Positions 8,161 through 13,447 of a DNA stretch of 13,447 bases are shown piece by piece. Made by a program: the position numbers and the translations under genes. The stretch is from Candidatus Aminicenantota bacterium. Its GTDB lineage: Bacteria; Acidobacteriota; Aminicenantia; Aminicenantales; Aminicenantaceae. Where the stretch lies: the NCBI GenBank assembly GCA_030607635.1, contig JAUWJP010000018.1:1-13447 (forward strand), given 5' to 3'. Position 1 is the first letter of the stretch, and each line of letters opens with the position of its first letter. The notes under the pieces were generated by a model. That model did no database searches. It was given only the letters and a program-made list of their open reading frames with translations, and was not told where the DNA came from.

Positions 8161-8220
8161 AGTTTTTAGGAAATAGCCTGGGCCTTTCTTTAATGGTCGC
8201 TGCGGCTATTTCCCAAAACT
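8161..8220. repeat. Long imperfect inverted repeat (60 bp)
   Basis: Left arm AGTTTTTAGGAAATAGCC (8161-8178) pairs with right arm GGCTATTTCCCAAAACT (8204-8220), with about 25 bases between; a short inner stem (GGCC with GGTC) is possible. On the minus strand the structure is followed by TTTTT, so it could act as a terminator in that direction, but no minus-strand gene lies upstream of it. It could equally be a relic of a small mobile palindromic element (REP- or MITE-like). The element type is inference; the repeat itself is clear. Confidence 0.7.
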
Positions 8221-8290
8221 TGTGCATCGAATGTAGCTACCGCTTGTCTCGGATTTGGAAATGCTTCTTGAGGGTGCTCCCTGCTAGTTA

Positions 8291-8315
8291 GGAGTGTCCC
8301 CTCAGCGTACACTCC
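8291..8315. repeat. Short inverted repeat GGAGTGT/ACACTCC
   Basis: Arms GGAGTGT (8291-8297) and ACACTCC (8309-8315) with an 11-base loop. It is part of a run of palindromes upstream of the MinD-like gene. A CCCAGTT follows the right arm, as also found after the second palindromic unit at 8371, suggesting these are diverged copies of one kind of element. Confidence 0.5.
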
Positions 8316-8347
8316 CAGTTATATTGGCTAATAAAAGGTGTCCGTTT

Positions 8348-8388
8348 AGGGAACGTCCCCAATTGTGCTCAGGGAACGTTCCCAGTTG
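8348..8388. repeat. Two tandem palindromic 18-bp units
   Basis: AGGGAACGTCCCCAATTG (8348-8365) and AGGGAACGTTCCCAGTTG (8371-8388) agree at 16 of 18 positions and repeat with a 23-base period. The second contains the perfect 12-bp palindrome GGGAACGTTCCC (8372-8383). The pair ends 3 bases before the -35 box of the plus-strand promoter, so the units could bind a regulator. Alternatively they are REP-like repeats of the sort left by IS200/RAYT-type elements. The sequence alone does not decide. Confidence 0.7.
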
Positions 8389-8391
8389 CAG

Positions 8392-8420
8392 TTGACGCAA
8401 ATATCTTATTTATTTATATT
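8392..8420 (+). promoter_or_regulatory. Sigma70-type promoter of the MinD-like operon
   Basis: -35 TTGACG (8392-8397), 17-base spacer, -10 TATATT (8415-8420). Predicted start near 8427 gives a leader of about 25 bases before the ATG at 8452. The two palindromic units lie directly upstream and a small dyad overlaps the -10 and start site, suggesting regulated expression. Confidence 0.75.
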
Positions 8421-8432
8421 GTTTAATACAAT
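8418..8432. promoter_or_regulatory. Small dyad at the start site of the MinD-like operon
   Basis: ATTGT-TTAAT-ACAAT: 5-bp arms with a 5-base spacer, overlapping the end of the -10 box and the predicted transcription start. This is where a repressor operator would sit, but such a short AT-rich dyad can occur by chance. Confidence 0.3.
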
Positions 8433-8451
8433 GTAAGGTTGTGGTTAAAAT

Positions 8452-9387
8452 ATGGAAAAATTGATGGTAGAAAAAGAAGGTAAAATTTGGGCAATCGGTG
8501 GCGGCAAGGGTGGCACGGGAAAGAGTTTTGTCACCAGTGCCATGGGTACTTATATAGCTGGAAAAGGAAAGAGGGTTATCTTAATAGACATTGATATCGG
8601 GGGAGCAAACCTCCATTCATTTTTCGGTATCAGCAGACCAAAAAAATCTCTGACAGACTTTTTTGAGGCGGGGGCTTCTCTCAATAAACTTGCAGTGAAG
8701 ACCGGCATAGATAATATGTCCTTGATAACTGGAGACATTCATTCCCTCGCCTCCGACAACATAAAATTCACTCAAAAGCTCAAGTTATTCAGGCATATTA
8801 TGAAATTAAATAAACATTATGTAATTATTGATCTTGGTGCTGGGAGTCATAACAATACTATCGATACTTTTCTTATGGCTGACAAGAAAATTGTTATTTT
8901 GGAGCCAGAAATAACATCAGTGGAGAATATGTATCATTTTATAAAAAATGCTTTGTTCAGGAAATTAAGAATGTCACTCAGAGAATATGGTTTTAAGGAT
9001 ATTGTTGAACAAATGTGGGAAAGAAGGGAAGAATATAATATAAAAAGCCTGAGAGAGCTTATGGATTGTATCAGGGATAACTTTTCATATGTAGGGGATA
9101 TCATAGATAAGGAGCTGTCCGACTTCAAGCTTTACCTCATATTGAACAAGATAAGAAGCAGTGATGATATATTAATAGGTTCCTCCATGAAGAGTATTCT
9201 AATGAAGTATTTAGGTGTAGATACAAAATTTGTGGGCTTTGTAGAATATGATGATTCTGTTTGGAGATCGATGCGGGAAAGAAGGCCTTTTATGCTGAAT
9301 TATTCGTTATCACGCAGTGCAAAAGAAGTAGAGGTTTTCACAGAGAATCTGCTAAAGGGAAAAGAGATAAAATTATCTCGAAATTGA
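8452..9387 (+). CDS. MinD/FlhG-like P-loop ATPase (ParA superfamily)
   Basis: 311-residue cytoplasmic ATPase of the MinD/ParA/FlhG group, dimerising switches that position surface machines, division sites or DNA. The deviant Walker A is GGGKGGTGKS (16-25, signature Lys19). LIDIDIGGANLHSFFG (44-59) matches the FlhG-type 'D-x-D-x-GGANLH' loop, with Asp48 the likely catalytic Asp. Walker B and switch II are VIIDLGAGSHNNTIDTFLMAD (124-144). The region 165-225 is a charged helical segment longer than in MinD. No C-terminal membrane-targeting helix like that of MinD is evident. A second ATG at 8464 is a possible start; I kept 8452, though neither has a strong ribosome binding site. The next gene starts 2 bases after the stop and is probably its partner. 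No flagellar or pilus gene is in the window, so what it positions is unknown. Confidence 0.88.
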   Translation: MEKLMVEKEGKIWAIGGGKGGTGKSFVTSAMGTYIAGKGKRVILIDIDIGGANLHSFFGISRPKKSLTDFFEAGASLNKLAVKTGIDNMSLITGDIHSLASDNIKFTQKLKLFRHIMKLNKHYVIIDLGAGSHNNTIDTFLMADKKIVILEPEITSVENMYHFIKNALFRKLRMSLREYGFKDIVEQMWERREEYNIKSLRELMDCIRDNFSYVGDIIDKELSDFKLYLILNKIRSSDDILIGSSMKSILMKYLGVDTKFVGFVEYDDSVWRSMRERRPFMLNYSLSRSAKEVEVFTENLLKGKEIKLSRN

Positions 9388-9389
9388 TT

Positions 9390-9953
9390 ATGTCTAGAAA
9401 GAACCTAAAAAGGTATTTCGAAATTCTTGAAATTGATTCAGGTGCATCGCTTTCTGAGATAAGAAATGCATACATCCGTTTAAAAAGATTGTATTCCACT
9501 GACTCTATCGTGATAACTCCAATCGCAGATGAATTTTCAAAGAAGAGGAGGCTGGCGGTATTACAACAAATTGAAGAAGCATACACAAAACTAAACGAAG
9601 AGTTGAAAGATGAGCATCAAAAATCAACATATTTCGGAAAACCTGGTATAGCTTCTGAAAATGTTAGTGAAGGAGAAGAAGGAGATAGCGTTTCCTTCAG
9701 TGGAGATGTTTTGAGACAGATAAGGGAAAAAAGGGGAATACACTTGTATGAGGTTGCGCTCGATACAAAGATACGAGTGGAAATTCTTGAAAACATCGAA
9801 CATGAGAGATTTGATGCTCTTCCGCAAGAAGTATATCTTAAGGGGCACGTAAGTAATTATGCACGATATCTTTTACTCGATCCCAGAAAGGTCGCTGATG
9901 ATTATATCAGTAGGTATAAAGCCTGGAAGGCTGATGTTAAGGATAAAACTTGA
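9390..9953 (+). CDS. J-like domain plus RodZ-type helix-turn-helix protein
   Basis: 187-residue soluble protein of two parts. Residues 7-72 (KRYFEILEIDSGASLSEIRNAYIRLKRLY, then an EEAYTKLNEEL helix) read as a DnaJ-like domain, but the essential HPD tripeptide is replaced by STD (36-38), so DnaK stimulation is unlikely. Residues 107-178 (VLRQIREKRGIHLYEVALDTKIRVEILENIE...YLKGHVSNYARYLLLDPRKVADDYISRY) match the HTH_25 domain of RodZ. A Glu/Ser-rich linker (84-105) joins them. It lacks the membrane helix and periplasmic domain of RodZ. I start at the ATG at 9390, two bases after the ATPase stop; the frame is open further upstream to 9261, but that part overlaps the ATPase. The likely role is as an adaptor for the upstream ATPase (inference). 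Its 3' end lies 22 bases from the convergent PilZ gene. Confidence 0.85.
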   Translation: MSRKNLKRYFEILEIDSGASLSEIRNAYIRLKRLYSTDSIVITPIADEFSKKRRLAVLQQIEEAYTKLNEELKDEHQKSTYFGKPGIASENVSEGEEGDSVSFSGDVLRQIREKRGIHLYEVALDTKIRVEILENIEHERFDALPQEVYLKGHVSNYARYLLLDPRKVADDYISRYKAWKADVKDKT

Positions 9954-9975
9954 ACCTGCTATCATGCTGGCGAAG

Positions 9976-10329
9976 CTATTCTATAGAGGAACTTTCCTCC
10001 AGCACGGATTGTAGTTTGGGAATAACATCATCGGCTATATTGAGGAACTCAAGACCAACGTCATAAAGAGCCTCAGAGCCTGGAGGCAGCGCACTGATCC
10101 AGACAACCCTTACTATAGCTTTCAACGAGTTTCCGTTTGGTAGAAGGAGTTCGATTTCCAGAGCTTGGCCTTTTTTGAAGGGCTTGTTGCTGTAAATACG
10201 CACGCCTGCAAGGCTAATGTCGGAAGCTTGGCTACTCATCCCGAAGACGCTAGCAGGACGGTAGTAAACTGGTGCCTTTACCCGGGGAAAGCGCCGTCTG
10301 TCGAATTTCGATTTTTTCGATATTGTCAA
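9976..10329 (-). CDS. PilZ-domain protein, likely c-di-GMP binding
   Basis: 117 residues consisting of essentially one PilZ domain. The N-terminal RRRFPR (11-16, with Arg12 and Arg16 fitting RxxxR) and DISLAG (37-42, fitting D/NxSxxG) are the two c-di-GMP contact motifs, and both are intact. The C-terminal beta strands (VRVVWISALPP, YDVGLEFLNI) are typical. Such stand-alone proteins act as c-di-GMP-responsive effectors of motility, exopolysaccharide or pili. The start is a TTG (10329-10327); no in-frame ATG or GTG lies between it and the RRRFPR motif or just upstream, and the Shine-Dalgarno is weak. It has its own promoter and a leader of about 40 bases. It is convergent with the J/HTH gene. 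Confidence 0.88.
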   Translation of the reverse strand: MTISKKSKFDRRRFPRVKAPVYYRPASVFGMSSQASDISLAGVRIYSNKPFKKGQALEIELLLPNGNSLKAIVRVVWISALPPGSEALYDVGLEFLNIADDVIPKLQSVLEESSSIE

Positions 10330-10376
10330 TTTTTTAACACTCTTAAAGTGATGAAAGCTCCATTTTGATTTATGAT

Positions 10377-10405
10377 AGTATAGAATGCAGATACTTGGGC
10401 GTCAA
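10377..10405 (-). promoter_or_regulatory. Sigma70-type promoter of the PilZ gene
   Basis: Minus-strand -35 TTGACG (10405-10400), 17-base spacer, -10 TATACT (10382-10377). Predicted start near 10370, about 40 bases before the TTG start codon. It lies in the 146-base gap after miaB, so the PilZ gene is a separate unit. Confidence 0.75.
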
Positions 10406-10454
10406 TGGATAAGTATAATAAATTATGGCGCTGGATTTAATACGTTTCTCTGCT

Positions 10455-10481
10455 AAAAAGGGGATAGGCTAATGCCTAATC
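10455..10481 (-). terminator. Probable intrinsic terminator after miaB
   Basis: On the minus strand a hairpin GA(T)TAGGC-ATTA-GCCTATC (10481-10463, one bulged T) is followed by CCC and then TTTTT (10459-10455). The stem overlaps the miaB stop codon. The stem is short and a CCC separates it from the T run, so strength may be modest, but its position between miaB and the PilZ promoter fits. Confidence 0.5.
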
Positions 10482-11816
10482 TAATTGTGTGATAGCTTCT
10501 CCGTGAAGGCTGTGAGGTCCACAGGAAGTGATGCGGACATCAACGAAGCATCCGATGACATCATTTTTTGGTTTGAAGTTTACGACCTGGTGGCCTTCAT
10601 TCCTCCCGGAGTAGAGGTGAGGAGCTTTTTTGCTTTTGCCTGAACAGAGGACTTTCAAGACCCGTCCAATAAATGATTCATTAAGCTCCAGCTGTATTTT
10701 TTTTTGAAGATCCTGGACTTCTATGAGTCTCCTTCTTTTCTCCTCGAAAGAGACAGTATCTTTATCCTGGCAACCAACAGTTAACGGCCGGGGAGAGTAG
10801 CGTAAGTAAAAAATATTATTGAAGCGAACCTCTTCCAGCATGCTCAGGGTTTCCTGGAACTCTTCTTCTGTTTCTCCAGGGAAGCCTGCGATGATATCTG
10901 TACTGAAGCTGATGTCCGGCATTAGATCTCGGAGAAAATTTATCTTTTCGAGGTAATCCTCTCTGGGGTACCCTCTGTTCATCCTTTTAAGTACTGAAGA
11001 GGATCCAGACTGCACAGGCAGGTGGAGTTGATGACAGACTTTTTCCGCTTCTTTCATGGCCGCTGCTATATTTTTGGTGAAGTTTTTCGGATGAGAACTG
11101 ATAAACCGAATCCATTCAATTCCTTCAGCACGGTTGGCTTCTTTTAACAGAATGGAAAAATCTTTTTCTGTGTCAGGATCTTTATAAGAATTTACATTTT
11201 GGCCTAAAAACTGGATTTCTTTGTATCCCTTATTTGCCAAGCATTGTATTTCCTGGATAATTTTTTGCATAGGCCTGCATTTTTCTCTTCCTCGTGTAAA
11301 AGGGACGATGCAGTATGAACAAAAATTGTTGCACCCTTCCATTATGGTTACATACGCACTGATGTCGGATTCTCGGAAAGTCATCTCATGGGGAATTTCG
11401 TTGTAACCTCGACTCCAGCTTGTGGAGGTGAATTTCTTTTCATTATTGCTTTGGATAATTTCGGAAATCTGGTTGTAATTATCAGGACCCAGGACAAAAT
11501 CAATAAAAGGTTTTTTCTCTAAAAGCTCTGATCCGTAGAGTTGAGCTACGCACCCGACAACGCCAATAGTTGTCTTTTTTTTCTTTTTAAATGTTGCCAG
11601 CCGGCCCAAATAGGAGTAAAGTTTTTCTTCGGATTTTTGCCTAACAGCGCAGGTGTTTACTATGATAATGTCACTCTCTTCCGGAGAATTTGATATCTTT
11701 CCACCTGAAGTGGACAGAATCCCTGCTATACGTTCTGAATCATTCTCGTTCATCTGGCATCCAAAAGTATGAACGTAGAACTTTAAGTTTTTCAAATTTC
11801 GAGCACTTTTTTCCAT
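10476..11816 (-). CDS. miaB: tRNA-2-methylthio-N6-dimethylallyladenosine synthase MiaB
   Basis: Radical-SAM methylthiotransferase that adds the 2-methylthio group to i6A37 of tRNAs reading UNN codons; cytoplasmic, two [4Fe-4S] clusters. From the ATG at 11816 it has 446 residues. The N-terminal cluster cysteines are Cys20 (TFGCQMNENDS), Cys56 (VNTCAVR) and Cys89 (VVGCVAQ). The radical-SAM motif is CNNFCSYC (162-169), followed by IVPFTRGREKCRP. The C-terminal TRAM domain starts near 382. YSPRPLTVGC (340-349) differs from the usual YSPRPGTxA. An in-frame TTG at 11879 also has an AAGGA at good spacing and would add 21 non-conserved residues; I prefer the ATG, which has AAGG 5 bases upstream and fits family N-termini. 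Probably co-transcribed with recN. Confidence 0.95.
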   Translation of the reverse strand: MEKSARNLKNLKFYVHTFGCQMNENDSERIAGILSTSGGKISNSPEESDIIIVNTCAVRQKSEEKLYSYLGRLATFKKKKKTTIGVVGCVAQLYGSELLEKKPFIDFVLGPDNYNQISEIIQSNNEKKFTSTSWSRGYNEIPHEMTFRESDISAYVTIMEGCNNFCSYCIVPFTRGREKCRPMQKIIQEIQCLANKGYKEIQFLGQNVNSYKDPDTEKDFSILLKEANRAEGIEWIRFISSHPKNFTKNIAAAMKEAEKVCHQLHLPVQSGSSSVLKRMNRGYPREDYLEKINFLRDLMPDISFSTDIIAGFPGETEEEFQETLSMLEEVRFNNIFYLRYSPRPLTVGCQDKDTVSFEEKRRRLIEVQDLQKKIQLELNESFIGRVLKVLCSGKSKKAPHLYSGRNEGHQVVNFKPKNDVIGCFVDVRITSCGPHSLHGEAITQLD

Positions 11817-11912
11817 TTTGACCTTAATCTCAGCTCTTATGTCAATGTCGAAAAGGTTGATAGCACTGATTGAGAACAATTGAATCCTTCTTTAAAGCTG
11901 GAAACGGCACGG

Positions 11913-13447
11913 TCAGCTTTGCCCATTGTTCATCAGGCCAAGGTTGTGATTTAGCATTTCCCTTGCGTTTTGAAGAGTTGTTTCCGTAATACGGGATCCG
12001 GCTAAGAGCCGTGCGATTTCTGTCACTCTTTCCTCAAAAGACAGTTTTTTAACTGTAGTAAAGGTTCGCTCCTTGGTGACTTTTTTATCAATTCTGTAGT
12101 GGTGAGTAGCAAAGGAAGCGATCTGAGGAAGATGTGTTATGCAAATTACCTGATGCTGATTTGATAAATTTTTGAGTTTTTGGGCGATAAATTCTGCAGT
12201 TTTTCCCCCTATGCCTGAATCAATCTCGTCGAAAATCAGGGTTTTTAAACTTTCTATCTCCTTGCCAATGGTTGTCAGGGCAAGCATTACTCTGGAGAGT
12301 TCACCCCCTGAAGCAATTTTCCTCAAAGGCCTCAACTCCTCTCCCGGATTGGGGCTAATAAGGAATTCCACTTCTTCAGTGCCGCTCTCTTTCACTTTCT
12401 CCATAGTATCCTGGCTGAGAAGAAAGGTTTCGATTTTTATCCTGAACCGCGCTTTATTCATTCCAAGAAGGCTTATTTCCTTTTCAACCTCTTTTTCAAG
12501 TTTACGAGCACTCTTTTTCCTCATAGAAGAAAGCTTTTCTGCAGTTGCCTTGTATTTGTTGAATTTTTTTTCTATCTCTGGCTCTAACGCGGCCAACTTT
12601 TCTTGACTTGTGCCAAGCTCCTCATGTTCCTGTTTGGCTCTTTTTAAGTAAGAGAAGATATCGTTGATGCTCGTTCCATACTTTCTTTTTAATTTTTCTA
12701 TCTCGCTTAAACGCTCCTCAAGCCCCTCTAATTTTTCAGGAGCCGTGGTTTGTTCCTCTTTAAATTTGATTAAAAAATCCGAGAATTCTCCGATGGTTAT
12801 GGAAAACTGGCTGATGGCCTCACCTGCCTCCTTAAATGTTTTATCAAAGTCTGCGAGGCCGCTGACTACGTTTTGGAGTTGAGCTAAAAATGAAGAGATT
12901 GAATTTTCTTGAGTGTAAGAGATTTCTAAAGCTTGTTCTACGAGAGAACCTATTTTTTCAGCATTTTTGAGGATATTCCTGTTCTGACGAAGCTCTTCCT
13001 CTTCTCCTTGCTTGAGATTTGCTTTTTCGATTTCTTTTATCTGGAAGTATAGAAAATCGAGTCGCTGCTCTCTTTCTCTTTCTTTTGTCTCAAGTTCTTT
13101 TTTTTCTCTTAAGAGTTTTTTGAGTTCTTGAGCTAAGCGAGAAACATCTTTTTTAAGGGAGGAAGCATTCGCGTAATCATCAAGATAGTTCAATTGATAA
13201 TCCAGATTGAGGAGAAAAATATGATCGTTCTGACCATAGATATCAACGAGATCTCCGCCTATTTCTTTGAGTTTTTTGATGGGGACAAGGGTTCCGTTTA
13301 TGTATCCTTTTCCCGTTCTTTGCTCGGAAATCTTTCTTTGGACAAATAATTCATTTTCGGATTCGGGGAGGAAATCTTTTAAATTAGGAATCTTTTGGTG
13401 GAAAGGCAAAATAACCTCCACTGAAGTTTCTTTTTTTCCTGTCCTGA
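11913..13447 (-). CDS. recN: DNA repair protein RecN (5' end outside window)
   Basis: SMC-like ATPase acting early in double-strand-break repair. About 511 C-terminal codons are visible, running to the window edge; the frame stays open upstream of a GTG at 13421 and reads RTGKKETSVEV, which matches the RecN N-terminal region, so that GTG is not the start. The Walker A motif lies outside. Visible are GYINGTLVPIKKLKEIGGDLVDIYGQNDHIFLL, long coiled coils (about 100-330 of the visible part), the ABC signature ASGGELSRVMLAL, Walker B TLIFDEIDSGIGG and the H-loop region QVICITHLPQIAS. It is followed in the same direction by miaB. LexA control, common for recN, cannot be assessed because the promoter is not in view. 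Confidence 0.95.
   Translation of the reverse strand, partial: RTGKKETSVEVILPFHQKIPNLKDFLPESENELFVQRKISEQRTGKGYINGTLVPIKKLKEIGGDLVDIYGQNDHIFLLNLDYQLNYLDDYANASSLKKDVSRLAQELKKLLREKKELETKEREREQRLDFLYFQIKEIEKANLKQGEEEELRQNRNILKNAEKIGSLVEQALEISYTQENSISSFLAQLQNVVSGLADFDKTFKEAGEAISQFSITIGEFSDFLIKFKEEQTTAPEKLEGLEERLSEIEKLKRKYGTSINDIFSYLKRAKQEHEELGTSQEKLAALEPEIEKKFNKYKATAEKLSSMRKKSARKLEKEVEKEISLLGMNKARFRIKIETFLLSQDTMEKVKESGTEEVEFLISPNPGEELRPLRKIASGGELSRVMLALTTIGKEIESLKTLIFDEIDSGIGGKTAEFIAQKLKNLSNQHQVICITHLPQIASFATHHYRIDKKVTKERTFTTVKKLSFEERVTEIARLLAGSRITETTLQNAREMLNHNLGLMNNGQS

Larger units (their letters stand above)
8055..8451. other. Divergent intergenic region with promoters and palindromes
   Basis: The 397 bases between hppA (minus) and the MinD-like gene (plus). 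In order it holds the hppA ribosome binding site and promoter (8063-8114), a long imperfect inverted repeat (8161-8220), a stretch without recognised signals (8221-8290), a 7-bp inverted repeat (8291-8315), two near-identical 18-bp palindromic units (8348-8388), a sigma70-type promoter for the plus gene (8392-8420) and a short dyad at its start site (8418-8432). I see no RNA gene and no intact transposase. A 43-codon open frame on the minus strand (8318-8190) covers part of it, without a convincing start. Confidence 0.7.

Noticed and set aside
8161..8220. Inverted repeat as a plain terminator
   Set aside because: It has a T run only on the minus strand, but no minus-strand gene lies upstream to be terminated, so it is listed as a repeat instead.
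8372..8383. GGGAACGTTCCC as a LexA/SOS box
   Set aside because: The common Gram-positive-type SOS box has four bases between GAAC and GTTC; here they are adjacent, and the downstream genes are not SOS genes.
8348..8388. CRISPR-like repeat pair
   Set aside because: Only two 18-bp units with a 5-base gap; no spacers and no cas genes.
9364..9379. Palindrome GAGATAAAATTATCTC before the J/HTH start
   Set aside because: It lies in the last codons of the ATPase gene, is AT-rich with a tiny loop, and has no T run or ribosome-binding role that I can support.
9261..9389. Upstream start that would lengthen the J/HTH protein by 43 residues
   Set aside because: The extra part overlaps the ATPase gene's conserved C-terminus in another frame and has no J-domain similarity; the ATG at 9390 directly precedes the J-like domain.
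9965..10004. Possible bidirectional terminator at the convergent gene ends (TGCTGG...CCAGCA with inner GAGGAACTTTCCTC)
   Set aside because: The outer stem is only 6 bp with a wide loop, and no T run follows on either strand. Most of it is PilZ coding sequence.
10343..10363. Six-codon leader ORF (MELSSL) in the PilZ mRNA leader
   Set aside because: No ribosome binding site, no regulatory codon run, and a length expected by chance.
12172..12606. 144-codon plus-strand open frame opposite recN
   Set aside because: Antisense to the conserved RecN ATPase signatures; the Ser/Phe/Leu-rich composition is that of a reverse-complement shadow.

Overview
The window is a compact, mostly minus-strand stretch of a bacterial chromosome with moderate GC content (roughly the low to mid 40s percent by eye). 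Nothing in it looks plasmid- or phage-derived. Housekeeping genes of bacterial type (nusA, infB, rbfA, truB, miaB, recN), a membrane pyrophosphatase, a PilZ protein and a MinD/FlhG-like ATPase paired with a RodZ-type HTH protein suggest a Gram-negative-type bacterium. An Acidobacteriota, Aminicenantes or deltaproteobacteria-like lineage fits best, but that placement is a tentative inference from gene content and cannot be settled from the sequence alone.

Layout, right to left along the minus strand. (1) 13447-10476: recN (5' end outside the window), then miaB, ending in a probable intrinsic terminator. (2) 10405-9976: a PilZ-domain gene with its own near-consensus promoter and a TTG start. 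(3) 8392-9953, plus strand: a two-gene operon of a MinD/FlhG-like P-loop ATPase and a protein joining a degenerate J-like domain to a RodZ-type helix-turn-helix. It is convergent with the PilZ gene, with only 22 bases between the stop codons. (4) 8055-8451: a divergent intergenic region holding two opposed promoters and an unusual cluster of palindromes. (5) 8054-6090: a K+-dependent-type membrane pyrophosphatase. (6) 6067-1: a strong promoter followed by a translation/transcription operon, nusA-infB-ylxP-rbfA-nrnA-truB, continuing into a sodium-dependent (NSS) transporter cut by the window edge.

The nusA-truB block is the classic bacterial cluster linking transcription elongation and termination (NusA), translation initiation (IF-2), 30S maturation (RbfA), RNA recycling (NrnA) and tRNA modification (TruB). 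rimP, normally before nusA, and ylxR/rnpM, often between nusA and infB, are both absent here. The pyrophosphatase just upstream removes PPi, a by-product of RNA synthesis and tRNA charging, so its placement is metabolically sensible, but it has its own promoter. The most accessory-looking part is 8.1-10.4 kb: the ATPase/J-HTH pair, the neighbouring PilZ gene and the palindrome-rich control region. A role in positioning or regulating a cell-surface machine is a reasonable but unproven idea. I see no IS element with an intact transposase, CRISPR array, tRNA or rRNA.
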